A stretch of DNA of 64,000 nt, taken from assembly GCF_032854445.1 (NCBI RefSeq), contig NC_088305.1:18711717-18775716 (forward strand), written 5' to 3'. A program made the translations under genes and the position numbers. Source of the DNA: Liolophura sinensis. Its lineage: Eukaryota; Mollusca; Polyplacophora; Chitonida; Chitonidae. Shown piece by piece: positions 12,201 to 27,200 of the stretch; position 1 is the stretch's first letter; each line of letters begins with the position of its first letter. The notes beneath the pieces are model-generated. The model did no database searches. It had not been told where the DNA came from and saw only the letters and a program-made list of their open reading frames with translations.

Positions 12201-15200
12201 AAACCAGCCCCAGTGCTAATGTGAAAGTGGGTATGTAATAACCTATATTAACAGCTTATTAGAAATGTCATTGTAGTGTTAAAGTGTTAAATTATTTTGT
12301 AAAAATGTAAAGCGGAGGTGTATGTTGGTAGTATGGCTGTTAAAAATGTTTTATTACGTTAGGTGTGTATTGGAACTGAGAGGGACATTGAAGAAGACAT
12401 ATGTACTGTGATCTCTTCCTTCCATTAGTGAGAAGGTCTGCCAGCAACCTGCGGATGGTAATGGGTTACCCCGGGCTCTATCCAGTTTCCTCCCACCATA
12501 ATGCTGGCCGCCATCATATAAGTGAAATATTCTTGAGTAATCAACTAAATAATTATGTATACTGTAACGTCTTATAAACTCTGATGAAAAATTTCATCAA
12601 AGCAAATTCTGAGTCAGGTGGTAATGCTGTACAATATCAGACTGGTACAATGTACTATCAGTTGTATGTTATGTTAATTAAACGTCGCAAACTTAAGTGC
12701 AGTATAACTTTATATTTATTGTTTGAATAACACTTTAATAAATACATTAAAATTAAAAAAAAAACATAATTATGAATGTAGGGCTATATGGTGTGAGAAT
12801 TGATATGTTTGGAATTACGACATGTATATTTGAAATGTGTGTGTTCAAGGTTGAAGATTTATTTTACAACATTCCAACAAGACGAAAGGCCTTGAAAAGC
12901 CCTGCAGAAGAGCACGCCAAAATTGCTGAGGTAGTGAGTAGGTGAGTGTTAGAACTGTACACTAGATCAAAACAAAGGCCATCATTAAAAACCTGTTCTG
13001 GGTAACAAGCTATTCTTTTTAAAGTTGAGTTGGTCGGTTGGCAAATTTTTTTTTCCTCGGGTAAAATGGCATGGAGTTTCTTTTCCTTATGGAGTTGGTT
13101 ATTTCACCAAGTCTTGAGTTGGCGCGATGACAGAAAAGGAAAAGATTAGCGCTCCCTCACTAAAATTTCCACACATTAAATGCTATTTGTTGTATGAGTA
13201 GAGCTTACATTGGTAAGGCGTGCAAACAAGCTTGGTGAAAATGGATTTTTTTTCGAGAGCAATCCTGTAATGCTGAGCCTAATTTTGGTAAGTTGTAGCC
13301 ATCACTTCCCCCCCCCCCCCCCCACCTCCCTTCTCAAAACACCAAGATTTCTTAGATTCCCCGAAAATTAAGTTTGAGTCAGCCCGATTTTAGCCCAATG
13401 AACAACTTTTTTAATTATCGCCTAATGGGGAACCACTACTACCTAAAGTAACTCATTCCTATGTACTTGTGGTGGTGGTCTATGGGCAAACTGGTAATGC
13501 ACAGCTCATGTATTACAATAGAACAGTAGTCATTTGATCATTTGCATTTCTCTGTCCATTACATGAAGTTGGATTATGCTGTGTATTACATGAAGTTGCA
13601 TTTGTCTGTCTTTCATGTGAAGTTGCATTTGTCTGTCTATTACATAAAGAGGCATTTGTCTGTCTATTACATGAAGAGGCATTTGTCTGTCTATTACATG
13701 AAGTTGCATTTGTCTGTCTATTACATGAAGTTGAATTTGTCTGTTTATTATGTGAAGTTGCATTTGTCTGTCTATTACATGAAGTTGCATTTCTCTAATG
13801 TCTAAAGTGAGAGATATTTTCTGCGAAGCCCTGATGTTGGCAAACCAACCAAAACAAAATTAAGGTGGAGAAATTACTTTCAGAGTTCCTCAGAGATTGA
13901 AAATAGGGTCTAATACTCACAAAAAGGCAAGTGGATACTTCACTCAGGGATACTCTAGTTCCCTCCACTCACTTAATCAACTGAAATCCACCCTATAAGT
14001 GAAATATTTGTGGCAGTTTACACCAGTGAAATATTACATTGTTACAATGAGTTTTGTTGAAGCTTCTGAGGAACAAGAGTCCGGTAAGGAAGTCATATAT
14101 GTGTACTGTATAACTTTTCAACCTCTAAAGCACTTTGGTCAATGGAAGTTTTGCGTGCAATAATTATGAAAATAAAACTAAAAAGAGTTATTTGTGTCAC
14201 CGAAGATGCAAGCTTTATTACACTGTACAAATTATTTCTGTACATCCCATAGTTCATCCAGAATATTTCGAAGTATTGGTTGCACAGGTGGTTGAAAAGG
14301 TTGAAGAATTAAGGTACATATAGCTGAGAAATTGTGGCAGTATAATTCTGTACTTGATACATGTATATTGTATAGATGATACGTGTATATTCTGTAGATG
14401 ATACGTGTATATTCTATACATGATACGTGTATATTCTATACATGATACGTGTATATTCTGTATATGATACGTGTATATTCTGTAGATGATAAATATATAT
14501 TCCATAGATTTATATTCCATAGATGATGCGTGTATATTCTATAGATGATACATATAAATTCTATAGATGATACATGTATGTTCCATAGATGATACATGTA
14601 TGTTCCATAGATGATACATGTATACTCATGAGAGTAAAACAGGTAAAAAAAATAAGTTTGTTGTTTATGGTGTGTCAAAATCACTTCTGGTATGTTAGGG
14701 GGGTCTTCATGGCCGAGTGGACAGCTTGCTAATGCAGAATCATAACTTAGGAGCCTCTCACCAACCCTTACATCATGAGTTCGTCCAGCTCCTGTTGGAT
14801 TCCCCTGATGGACGTAGGAGTACTTTGGCTGTGCCCAAGTTCCCTCCCACCGTAATGTTAATCACCTTCCTAAGCGGAATATTCTTGAGTACAGTGTAAA
14901 ACACCAATCAGATCAACTAAAAAAAGTCAAATATTGGGTATTTGTGAATTGATGTAAAACATTGTTTATTCAGCAACAAGTAATTTTTGCTTTTGATCAG
15001 ATTATATGTACATCTACACATGTGTGATGATGAGTAAAAATTTCTATTTATTACTTGAAGATATGCTATCCACAACTCCAGGGTTGGATTCACTCTGAAA
15101 AAGGTAAGATGTAACTCAAGTACAGCTGTAGGGAAGGGATTCATGCAAGTCCTTTCTTTAGTTTACCACCATTTCTAGTAGACATTGTAGATATTAAGAT

Positions 15201-18200
15201 TTATTGGAAAAGTGAAAATATAAGAAATATAAGAGTTAATGCAGTTGCATGTAGCATTTCATAGCAGCAGATACAGCAAGCACTCAGCAAACGCTATGCC
15301 TTGCGCCCGTTTCTTTAGACTGTGGTGGCTCATGGCGCCATATACTTGACCAATCACAGATCACAAAGTACCTTGTAGCTGTTTGATTGAGCACCATGCT
15401 ATGAAAAAAAGTCTGATATCCTGTGATATTCATGAGACAGTTGATATGATGGACTGTTACGAAAAGTCTGCTGATATTCTGTGCTATTTTTGAGGCATTT
15501 GGTATGATAGACTGTTATGAAAAGTCTGCTGATATCCTGTGCTAGTTATGAGACAGTTGATATGATGGACTATTATGAAAAGTGCTGATATCCTGTGCTG
15601 TTTATGAGACAGTTGATATGATGGACTGTTATGAAAAGTCTGCTGATATCCTGTGCTATTTATGAGACAGTTGATATGATAGACTGTTATGAAAAGCCTG
15701 CTGATATCCTGTGCTATTTATGAGACAGTTGATATGACGGACTGTTACGAAAAGTCTGCTGATATCCGGTGCTTTTTATGAGGAAGTTGAAATGATTGAC
15801 TGTTTTGAAAAGTCTGCTGATATCCTGTGATATTTATGAGACAGTTGATATGATGGACTGTTACAAAACGTCTGCTGATATCCTGTGCTATTTATGAGAC
15901 AGTTGATATGATGGACTGTTACAAAACGTCTGCTGATATCTGGTGCTACTTATGAGGAAGTTGAAATGATTGACTGTTTTGAAAAAAGTCTGGCTATTGC
16001 AATAGGTGCCTGATGCATTTAAAATTTGCTGTTTCTCTTTTTTTCTTTTTTTTCTCATTTGCAGCAAGGAGAAGGTGTTGCTGATGTACGAACGCCACCA
16101 AATTCCTCAACTGTTGACAACATCCGTACTATTTATGGGGCATCAGTGGCAAGGTGAGTGGAAAACTCTTATTTTCTAACAATTACAGATGGTATCAAAC
16201 CACCTGAAGGCCAACCTCACATTACCCTGCAATGAAGCATCTGTCATGGTTGTTTTTATGAGTCAGGCCAGGTTGCAGAGAGTTGAAAATCACCCATCAT
16301 GCCCCTCACATAAATCTGACCAATCACCATCAACAAGATTTGTTTTTATTATGACATCCATTTCAAGGCATTCTCTTTCCCTGTTTAGGTGTGGTTGTTT
16401 TATTGTACTAGGTTTTTGCTGATCATTGATTCAGTGTAAATCAGGTATCTAGATCGTTGTAAGCAAAGTCAAAATGATGTCCCGTGTACCAGTGGAATGT
16501 TGTCAGCTGTCCTGTCGTGAGTTCAGTGGGAAAAGACTATATGTCACTTCCCATACTCCTAACAGCCCATATGCGTCATTCTCTACCTTTCGCTTTACAT
16601 CACTGCCACCACTAGACTGCTTTGACCTTTGGAACATGTGAGACCCACATGGGCTTGTTTAGACTTAGCCTCAGCACTGGTGTCCTCGCGTGGAAGTGTT
16701 TAATCAGCATTGACTGATAAAATTTTTTCAGGTGTTTGTTAGAATCATGCTGTGTATACTTCTGATAGAGAGACTGAATGTGCATGAAGTATTGTTAGAA
16801 ACAAAGCTTGAGACAGTTTTTGAGGTTTATTACATCACTTCCTGCCTTCTTACCGTGACCCCCCTCGGTGACCTTGGTGTTGTTTTAGATTTACAAAAGT
16901 TACAAGCGGTCACAGTGATGTAAAGCAGATGTTGGGAGCAATGCATGCACTGCAAGGGTTTGATTGGATAAATTGTTTTAGATAGATGTCTTGATTTGCA
17001 TCAGCCAGCATCTTAGCATTGTCATTTTATTTTAGATCTTTTGTGAAATCACAAAAAAAAGTACTGTTTAGAGATTTTGAGCGTTCTGCTTTAAATTGAA
17101 ATATGCTTTAGCCGGATGATGTCTTAGGCTTTGAGATCTTTATGTTATGCTTGTAGTTAAAATCTGTCCATTACACTTGTAATTAGGCTGTATTACACTT
17201 TCTCTTAATTGACATCAGCACATTACACCTGCAGTAAAGCTGCACATATGACACATTTTGATAATTGGGAAATAACTAAATAATAAAAAACCTGGAAATG
17301 TTATATGTGAATGTAACCGCATATAGTATGGCTATATCTTGACTCGTACGTACTGAAAAGGATGGAGGTGCCATGATAAAGAAACTTTGAACCTTTAAGA
17401 AAACAAAACGTTCTCGTAAAGTACCACTGACACAACTGACTACGTGTTTCATTAGTTGAAAGTAGGATGAAAGATTTAACCCCCTTACTTCATACTCAAG
17501 TCTCAGTCCATAAATAGGCTTCGTTGAAGTCTGGAGACCTTGGTATCAAACCCAGGTCGGGTCATGTGAAAGATGTTAAAAATAGTACGTGGTGCTGCCT
17601 CACTGGTGCTTAGCTCTGAAAGGTTAGAGCAAAGAAACAAGACTGGTTGATCCATTGTCAGTGTAATGTGACTGGGTGGGTGCGTCATGTCTTGTGTCTT
17701 TGTCAGTGTATTTCAGTTTTGACTGTGGATTCACACTACATCAAGCAAACTTAGTATACAAGCAGAATGACTCCTCCTCATCATATGACTGAAAAATTGT
17801 TGAAGTACGGGGTAAAACTACAAACATACATACATATATACGTTCACACATTCATTCAATCACACATTAATTCAGTCATTCAATCCATAAATTAAAGTTC
17901 TTTCATGTTTCAGTCTCCCCATACAACTCTAGATATGACTAGACGTATAGCCTTAAGCCCACCACAAAGATAGTCACTTGTTTAGAGAGTGATGAATATT
18001 CATGAGCTGAAGTAAACTCCTGATAAGAAGCCCATTGACATTAAATTCTAACCAATATACAGATATATATATTTATGTGTTCTGCTAGTTTTGATTTTCA
18101 TCAGATGTTGTTCTGTTGGTGTGATATTTGATATTGATCCCAAAACCATTTAAGGGGCACCTACAAAAAAGATGACTGAATACCTGTATACACAGTTTGT

Positions 18201-21200
18201 ATGTATTGGTGGGGTGATGTATTTGTATGGTGACCGAGGGAAAGATATTAACAGGATAAAGGATGGGACATGTTTAGGCTGACAGAGTTGCCTCCCCTAG
18301 TCTGCGTATCCAACCTCCGTAAACAAGCTGTTGTGCAAGGTGGCTTTGGACAGCTAGTGAAGAATTTACCAGGGCATAATTTGGGGTTCTTAGTCTGGCC
18401 CTCAAGTATATCCTCGTGGAATATTTTCCCATTTTATCTTATAAAAATATTTTTCATAGTATCACAAGATAGATCTTGAATATTTTTCCATTTTATCTTA
18501 CATAAATATTTTTAAGAGTATCATGACAGATCTTGATTATTTTTCAATTTATTTTCTATGACTATTTTGAAAAGTATCATAGGAAAGACCTCACATTTCT
18601 GTCACCTGTTCAATTAAATATGAAAACAGTGTAACACCAAGTTATGTTTTGAAGTCAGAATATTTGATCTTATTGCCCCATTATTGGAGATTTTTTCATC
18701 TCAATTTTATTATGAGATATCAGGTCCAGCTCTTTTGGGCTTTCTATTTTGTCGTACGTGGAAAGTTGTGGATTTTCACTGATGTGTTTGTTTTCCTTGT
18801 AACCTTATGCTGCCTGCCTAAGTATAAGTGAGATGTTCTGGAGTATAACATAAAACACCAACATATAAAAGAAAAAAAATATAAATTTTGTCACTTAAAT
18901 ATACAAAGTAAGTTTCAAGCACGAATGCTAGCTCTCTTTGCCGGCGAAAGTTATTCCCTTCATCGCGCACATCTTGTGCTGCAACTAGTCAGTTACAGTA
19001 GTTAATTTGTGACCACAGAGGTTTGGTCTGTCATACTATGCTCTGTCTTCCATAGTTGTGCTCTGTCTTCCCTTGTTATGCTCTTGTCTTCCCTTGTTAT
19101 GCCCTCTCTTCTCTATTTATGCTCTGTCTCCCCATTTATGCTCTGTCTCCCCTATTTATGCTCTGTCTCCCCTAGTTATGCTTTATCTCCCCCTTGTTAT
19201 GCTTTATCTCCCCCATTTATGTTCTGTCTCCACTTGTTATGACCCCTCTCCATAATTTATGCTCTGTCTTCCCTATTTATGCTCTGTCTCCACTTGTTAT
19301 GCCCTCTCCCCACTATTTATGCTCTGTCTTCCCTAGTTAAGCTCTGTCTTCCTTAGTTATGCTCTGTCTCCCCTAGTTATGCTCTGTCTCCCCTAGTTAT
19401 GCCCTGTCTCCACTATTTATGCTGTCTCCCCTAGTTATGCTCTGTCTCCCCTAGTTATGCTTTGTCTCCCCTAGCTATGCTCTGTCTTCCCTTGTTATGC
19501 CCTCTTTCCCCTAGTTTTGCTCTGTCTCCCCTAGTTATGCTCTGTCTCCCCTAGTTATGCTCTATCTCCCCTAGTTATGCTTTGTCTCCCCTATTTATGT
19601 TCTGTCTTCCCTAGTTATGCTCTGTCTCCCCTTGTTATGCCTTATTTTCCCTTGTTATGCCCTCTTCCCCCTAGTTATGCCCTGTCTCCACTATTTATGC
19701 TGTCTCCCCTAGTTATGCTCTGTCTCCCCTTGTTATGCCTTATTTTCCCTTGTTATGCCCTCTTCCCCCTAGTTATGCCCTGTCTCCACTATTTATGCTG
19801 TCTCCTCTAGTTATGCTCTGTCTCCCCTTGTTATGCCTTATTTTCCCTTGTTATGCCCTCTTCCCCCTAGTTATGCCCTGTCTCCACTATTTATGCTGTC
19901 TCCCCTAGTTATGCTCTGTCTCCCCTAGTTATGCTTTGTCTCCCCTAGATATGCTCTGTCTTCCCTTGTTATGCCCTCTTTCCCCTAGTTTTGCTCTGTC
20001 TCCCCTAGTTATGCTCTGTCTCCCCTAGTTATGCTCTATCTCCCCTAGTTATGCTTTGTCTCCCCTATTTATGTTCTGTCTTCCCTAGTTATGCTCTGTC
20101 TCCCCTTGTTATGCCTTATCTTCCCTTGTTATGCCCTCTTCCCCCTAGTTATGCTCTGTCTCCCCTAGTTATGCTCTGACTTCCCAAGTTATGCTCTGTC
20201 TCCCCTAGTTATGCTCTGTCTCCCCTTGTTATGCTCTGTCTCCCCTAGTGTAGCAGTGCCATATCCATGAATGCTTCAATGTTGAATGACATAAGCGTAT
20301 TCTTTACTGTGACCCTGGTTGAATCTGTTAAAACAGATATTCCCTGTATGTGTCTGGTGTTTGTTACTGTGATGGGAAGCAGCGTAGAGCGAAAAAGAAA
20401 CCAATCAGCAAATATGTACTCAAAGTTGCGATGGAAATACTCCTTGTGCATCTGGCTATGACATTTAAGTTTTTTCCAAAAGTATTTAATTAATATTATT
20501 ATATTAGAGAGAAACAGGTTGATGCTGAGTTTTTTATTCAATCGACAGACCGAGTACCAATTATCCGAATGGCTTTTATAATCCCCTGGCATACAGTGAG
20601 AAAGTTGGGTGTTTTTTTTACTGTGGGTACTCCAGTCTCCTCCACCCATTAAGCAATCAAATAAATAAAGAAATATTAGTGAAAAACTCTTGAATGTAGC
20701 GTTCAACACCTGATCAATCAGTGAGTCAGTCCATCAATCCAACTGCTGACATGCACAGGATGCACAGGTCTAGTCCAGGCTTTAGCAACACAGAAAGCAT
20801 TCATTTGCGCTCGTCGCCATGTTTGCAATCATGTGATTGCTGAGTACCACTAGTCTTCCACAAATACACCATAAAATCTCTCAGTTAAACTTGTCTATTA
20901 ATATATGCTATTTCTTTTGAATGGACGTAAACTGATCACCATGGTATAAATGAAGAATTAGTATTCCAACTTGATCACCCTAATTCTTCAGCCTTTTCAT
21001 CCGCCTCTGCAACTTAAGTTTTGAAATTTTGCAGGAAAATTCCTTAATACCTGAAGTTGTGCACTACGGAACCCGATGTTTTATGAGGTGTAAAGAAATA
21101 ATCTGCACAGGTTTATACATCTTGCATCTTAAGTGTCATAAACAAATCATTTTACTGCCATTGTCATAAATGTATTTCATAAATTCCACTGAAAAAAGTG

Positions 21201-24200
21201 CTTAAGAGGTTGAAAATCTATTTATTTGATTTGATTTGTGGTTTACGCCATACTAAAGAATATTTCACTTATACGATGGTGACCAACATTATGGTGGGAG
21301 GAAACCGGGCAGAGCCCGAAGGAAACTCACAAGCATCTGCAGGTTGCTGGCAGAACTTCCCTCCTAAGGCTGGAGACTTAAGAGGTTGAAAAAGGTTGAA
21401 AATTTACAGTAAGTATTGCATAAAACTACACTGAAGTGAACCATAAATCAGATGTAGCAAGCACAGCAACATATGCTTCAGGTACCATTATTTAATCAAG
21501 TCCCTTATTTGTCGATTCTTATTGTTACAATATCAAGAATTGAGTATCACATAAACATTTAGGCACGTGTAGAGAGATATGTGGACATGGCAAATGATTC
21601 ATTTGTACCAAGATATAATATTACCAGTCTCTTTAATATGAAACAGAATAATTAATTTGAACAAACTGTGATATACTGATAAAATGAACAAGCTCGGGGT
21701 TAAACAGAACATTACCTGTCTGAATAAACCAGGATAACAGAATAATGTGAATAAACCGTGATATATTGCTGCATGTACAAGCTCTTTTTAAACAGAATAT
21801 TATCTGTATTAATAAACCATGATAACAGAATAATGTGAATAAACCATGATATATTACTGGATGTACAAGTTTTTTTTTTTTTTTAACAGAACATTACCAG
21901 TATGAATAAACCGTGATCACAGAATAATGTGAATAAACCGTGACATATTGCTGCATGTACAGGCTCTTTTTAAACAGAGCATTATCTGTATTAATAAACC
22001 ATGATAACAGAATAGTATGAATAAACCATGATATATTACTGGATGTACAATTTTTTTTGTAACAGAACATTACCAGTATGAATAAACCGTGATCACAGAA
22101 TAATGTGAATAAACCGTGACATATTGCTGCATGTACAGGCTCTTTTTAAACAGGACATGATAACAGAATAGTATGAATAAACCGTGATAAATTACTGGAT
22201 GTACAATTTTTTTTTTAACAGAACATTACTGCTATGAATAAACCGTGATCACAGAATAATGTGAATAAAACCTGATATATTGCTGGATGGACAAGCTATT
22301 TTTAAACTTCTCTAAAATATTACATGTGTGAATAAACTGTGATAAGGGAATAATGTGAATAAACCAGGATATATTTCAGGATGAACAAGATGTTGTTAAA
22401 ACTTACCATTGACGTGAAAAAGCAATTCACATGTATTATTTACAGATTCCCTGTAAACAGAACAATATGAGTGAATCATGATCTGTACTATTCACAACTT
22501 CTTATTTAACAGAATTTGACTGGATTTGACATAGAATTTCGTCTGTCACTATGAAGTTAGAGTTTTGGTCCTTATTGTTTTTTCTTACATATGTGCAGAA
22601 AACTTGTACATAATTGTATGTCCAACGGTGAGGTGGCATATATTTTTTCATCCTGTGAGGTGTTGACAGTGTGAAGCAGGACCTTGAGGCGTTATGATGT
22701 CTATAATTTTATAATGGATCATTTTCTGCTGTAAGGTCGTTTTGTCTTTTTTACATGTAGAATAAACGTAAGTACAAAAGAATTAAACTTGTATGTGGAT
22801 ATAATAATAGAGTTAATGTCAAAATGCCTTACTTATTTTTCCTGAATTTTTTTTCTCTAGTGTTGAGGTTTGTCTGGAATTTAGAATGATACCTTACTAT
22901 GAAAATGTAAGTTTTAGCACAAAAATTAATATTTTATGTAATAACTGTAATATGGTAATTAATGTTCATAAACAATGATATATTATGTACACGCTCGTTT
23001 GTAATCAGAATAATTTATATGAGTAAAAACTATGATATTTTATGCACAAGCTCTTATTAAAGAGAATAATATCTTTGAGTAACTGGAATATATTGTATAT
23101 ATAGACTCTTCTTGAGCAGAATGTCCACAGTTTACATATGCAGTACCATTTAGCATTACAATCACAGCCAACATCTCTCACCACCTAAAAAAATTGGAAA
23201 GTCTGTATATCATACATCATGTGGTGAATATGTGGTCACATCTGAGATGTAAAAATAGAAAAGCTGCAGGGTTGATTTCACAGAGCCATTTCTGGCTTAA
23301 GTCAAAATTTGAAAATTATTTTTATTTTTTGGCATCAAGATCTGACCATTTAGACCACCTCATAAATGTCGTCTTAAGACAAATGTATCAAAATTTCAAC
23401 TTTCTGCACCAAAAACTTAGCACGGTGAAGACATTTTGTATTTTGGCTTCAGCCAGAAATTTCTTTCTTGAGCCGACCCCAGGTACATTGTATCAGTAAA
23501 ACGAAGCAGATTGTCCTAGTTTCATGATGACCTCCCAAGACTCACCTGTGTGAAAGATTAATCAACATCCTGCAGGTTTTGGCAGACCAATTTTTGTCTC
23601 GTGCATCGATGCAATCAATAATGGCAAAGTATAGGTCTGTTGTTACGAATGTTTTGGTTTACCGAGGACAAATATTTACACATCACATTAGGGTACAGTG
23701 AATCAGCGTTATTGAGGTGAAAATGGCTGTTTGGAACTCGGTCAAATGTGCAACAACAACAACAATAAAAAAATAGCAGACAGTAGAGCTTTCTTAATAA
23801 TGAATTATTTATAACAATGTGGGATATAAGCGCTAGCAAAATGACATGCGTTTAGGAAGAACTAAGCAACTGCGTTATACGATAGTTCAGTTTGTTATAA
23901 TAAAATACTTCAGATTGCCCTTAATTATGGTACATCTTTGTATCTCTTTTTCCCTGGATTATTTGTGATCATGACTGTTCAGTCTGAAATAAAGAATTAT
24001 TATTGTATTGTTATTAATTATTTAAGATAGTTCATTAAACAATATGCATGGTGAGATATTTACTGCATGGCATTTGTCCATGAGCATTAGTTCATTCCAC
24101 ATTATGCATGGTGAGATATTTACTGCTACTGGCATTTGTCCATGAGCATTGGTTCATTCTTTCATCTTTGGTCACCCTGTGCACTGTGGGCCAATACAAA

Positions 24201-27200
24201 TGCAAAACTCAAGAACACTAATAGTTAATTTACACAACCATCTTTTTTCAAGGATATAAGAAATCTTGGGAAAGGTTGATGGCAGAAACTAGTTCATGTG
24301 TTTAAATTCTTCTCAAAAAATTTCATATTAGAAAGAGCAGTTCATAAATTCATAAAAGCATTGTCTTGGTATTAATGATATATCATTGTGCCTCTGAAAC
24401 ATGGTGGGACATTTTTTAGTGATTGGTAATTTAATGTCTACAGATGTTGTGTTAAGAACCCCGTCTTTAAACATTGTATTGTATTTTTTATTTTTTTTTT
24501 TTGTGTCAGTGTCTGACCTACATTTTTCCCTCTTAGTATCCTGTGCTGTAATTTAGTCAAGTGTTCTCAAGGCATTCTGTGTTTATGAGCTTAGTGTCAT
24601 TGTACATAGAGTATACATTCTGGAAACATGTATCGGTCTTCTAAACATGTTTAGAATGAAACCATCCAGAATTTTCTTTACGTTAGTCTATAAATATGAG
24701 CGATGGAGTTGCGAAGCTCACAGTCATTTGCTCAAGTCCACTTGTGAGCAGTCATTTGCTCAAGTCCACTTGTGAGTAGTCATTTACTCAAGTCCACTTG
24801 TGAGCAGTCATATTTACTCTCATTCATTGTGAAGTATTTGGGAGCCTCTGTGGCTCAGCTGGTTAGTGTGCTAGCGCAGCGTAATGACCCAGGAGCCTCT
24901 CACCAATGCGGTCGGTGTGAGTTCAAGACCATGTCATGCTGGTCTCCTCTCTAACCATACGCGAGAAGGTCTGACAGCAACCAGCGGATGATCGTGGGTT
25001 TTCCCCGGGCTCTGCCCGGTTTCCTCCCACCAGAATGCTGGCCGCCGTCGTTTAAGTGAAATATTTTTGAGTACGGCTTAAAACACCAATTAAATAAATA
25101 AAAAAATTGTGAAGTATTTTACTGGATTTGGAGATATCGGCTTTCACACCATTCGATATTCGCCATTTGTAATCTATTTTGTGTTCAGTGCACTTTGTGA
25201 ACTTGTGTTTCGCCACTTGCTATCTTTTTTGAGGGGCCGCCGTGGCTCAGTTGGTTAGTGCGCTAGCGCAGCGGATTGACCCAGGAGTCTCTCACCAATG
25301 CGGTCGCTGTGAGTTCAAGTCCAGCTCATGCTGGCTTCCTCTCCGGCTGTAAGTGGGAAGGTCTTACAGCAACCTGCGGATGGTCGTGGGTTTCCCCTGT
25401 TGAATACAGAATTGTGCAAGCAATAAAAAAATATTGATATGTCATCCTCTGCATGGAATAATTATATGAATAATGACGTTAAATGTCAGTTTTGATGTTT
25501 TCACACAAAGGACACGGAGTACACGTTAAAGGGAGATAACTCTATGGGCTTATTTTCTTCTCTATTATTTTACAAGACTACTTCCCTTTGAGCAACAAAC
25601 TTGTGTATATGTGCGTGCACACAGGTATACATGATTTTATGATGTGTGTGTATGTTTGATGTGTGCGTAAAGTTCTGAAGATTCATGATTGATATGTTTC
25701 TTACAGGAAACAGTAAACTCTTTCTGAAAGTTTTGTATCCCGTACCTTAATTCTCCTAATTTGTAGGACAGATATCAGTAGTGCTAAAAGCAAAGAATTA
25801 CGTTTCTCTCCCAGTTTTTGTTTTTGGGAAAGAAAAGATATGAATATGTTTTTTATTAGATGGATTTAGTACTACATTTGACTCAAGTCGAAGTAATAAT
25901 TCTTGAACTAAAAAGCAATTTTTTAACTGTTGTTCTATAAATAAACCACAAGGTCCCTTGTTGGAGATCCCGTAAATGTTAAGTGTTAAGAGTTCGGAGT
26001 AAGGTTTACTTGTTGATCGTGCAGTTGAATATTCAATAGAAAAAAGGAATGTGCTATATATGGATGTAATCTGCTGATTACAGGTGCTTGTGGTTTTCAA
26101 AGTAAAACCTACACTCAGACAGAAAAAAATTTATAATCCCTGCTTTTGGATTCATTTATTTTGGGGCCTTGTTTGCAGTAGGCATTTGATGATGCACAGT
26201 CGTGTAGTCTTACATGAAGTAGGGGAATGCAAAATGTGTACTAAGGGTACAGTGAATGCAAATCCAGTCTAGGGATGGTAGAGCAGAATGTGTAACCTCT
26301 GTGAGTACATTGATGATATAGCAGAATACAGGCCTTGCGTGCATGGCATGCACAGTGTATCAAAAGGCAACATTATCCATGACATGCACAGTGTATCAAA
26401 AGGCATCATTATGCATGGCATGCACAGTGTATCAAAATGCATCATTATGCATGACATGCACAGTGTTTCAGAAGGCATCATTATGTCCTGTTTTGATAGA
26501 TTACAAGTCCTGTCCTTATTACAGAACAGTAAAAATCTTGTATTGCTAGCAGAAAACAATGTTACAGCAAAACAACATTGTTAAACCTGTGTTGATAGTA
26601 CAGCAGAGAACAAATTGTGTGTTGATGGTACATTAGAGAGCAAATCGTGTGTTGATGGTACATTAGAGAGCAAATCGTGTGTTGATGGTACATTGGAGAG
26701 CAAATCATGTGTTGATGGTACATAAAGGGCAAATCGTGTGTTGATGGTACAGCAGAGGGCAAATTCTGTTTTGATGATACCGCAGAAGGCAAATTCTGTG
26801 TTGATGACACATTTACATCACAGTGTTTATTCTGTACAGAATAAACAGAATGGTAATCCTGTGTTGAGAGTACAACAGAATATTATTCCTGTCTTCCTGG
26901 TACAGCGGAATATTAATCCTGTCTTTCGTGGTACAGTAGAATATTAATTCTGTCTTTCGTGGTACAGTAGAATATTAATTCTGTCTTCATGGCACAACAG
27001 AATGTTAACTCTGTCATCATGGTACAACAGAGTATTAATCCTGTCTTCCTGGTACAACAGAATATCAATCCTGTCTTCATGGTACAACGGAATATTAATC
27101 CTGTCTTCATGGTACAGCAGAATGTTAATCCTGTCTTCACGGTACAACAAAATTTTAATCCTGTCTTCCTGGTACAACAGAATATCAATCCTGTCTTCCT

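Larger units (their letters stand above)
11087..12849 (+). other. MLH1: MLH1 intron 4
   Basis: It contains a SINE-B copy, a short foldback element and a SINE-A 3' fragment. No additional exon was found in 11500-12090 or 12560-12849. Confidence 0.85.
12942..15060 (+). other. MLH1: MLH1 intron 5
   Basis: It contains two minisatellites (27 and 22 bp), a poly-C tract (about 13310-13323) and SINE-like fragments. No extra exon was found. Confidence 0.85.

Noticed and set aside
13530-13805. 86-87-codon frames on both strands
   Set aside because: They are shadows of the 27-bp minisatellite in MLH1 intron 5.
20245-20709. 154-codon frame on the minus strand
   Set aside because: It has no recognisable motif, and its upstream third lies over a degenerate SINE-A tail and its downstream end abuts the 20-bp array.
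24840-24940. True tRNA gene
   Set aside because: A and B boxes are present, but the arms do not form a complete cloverleaf, and the segment is the head of a repeated SINE.
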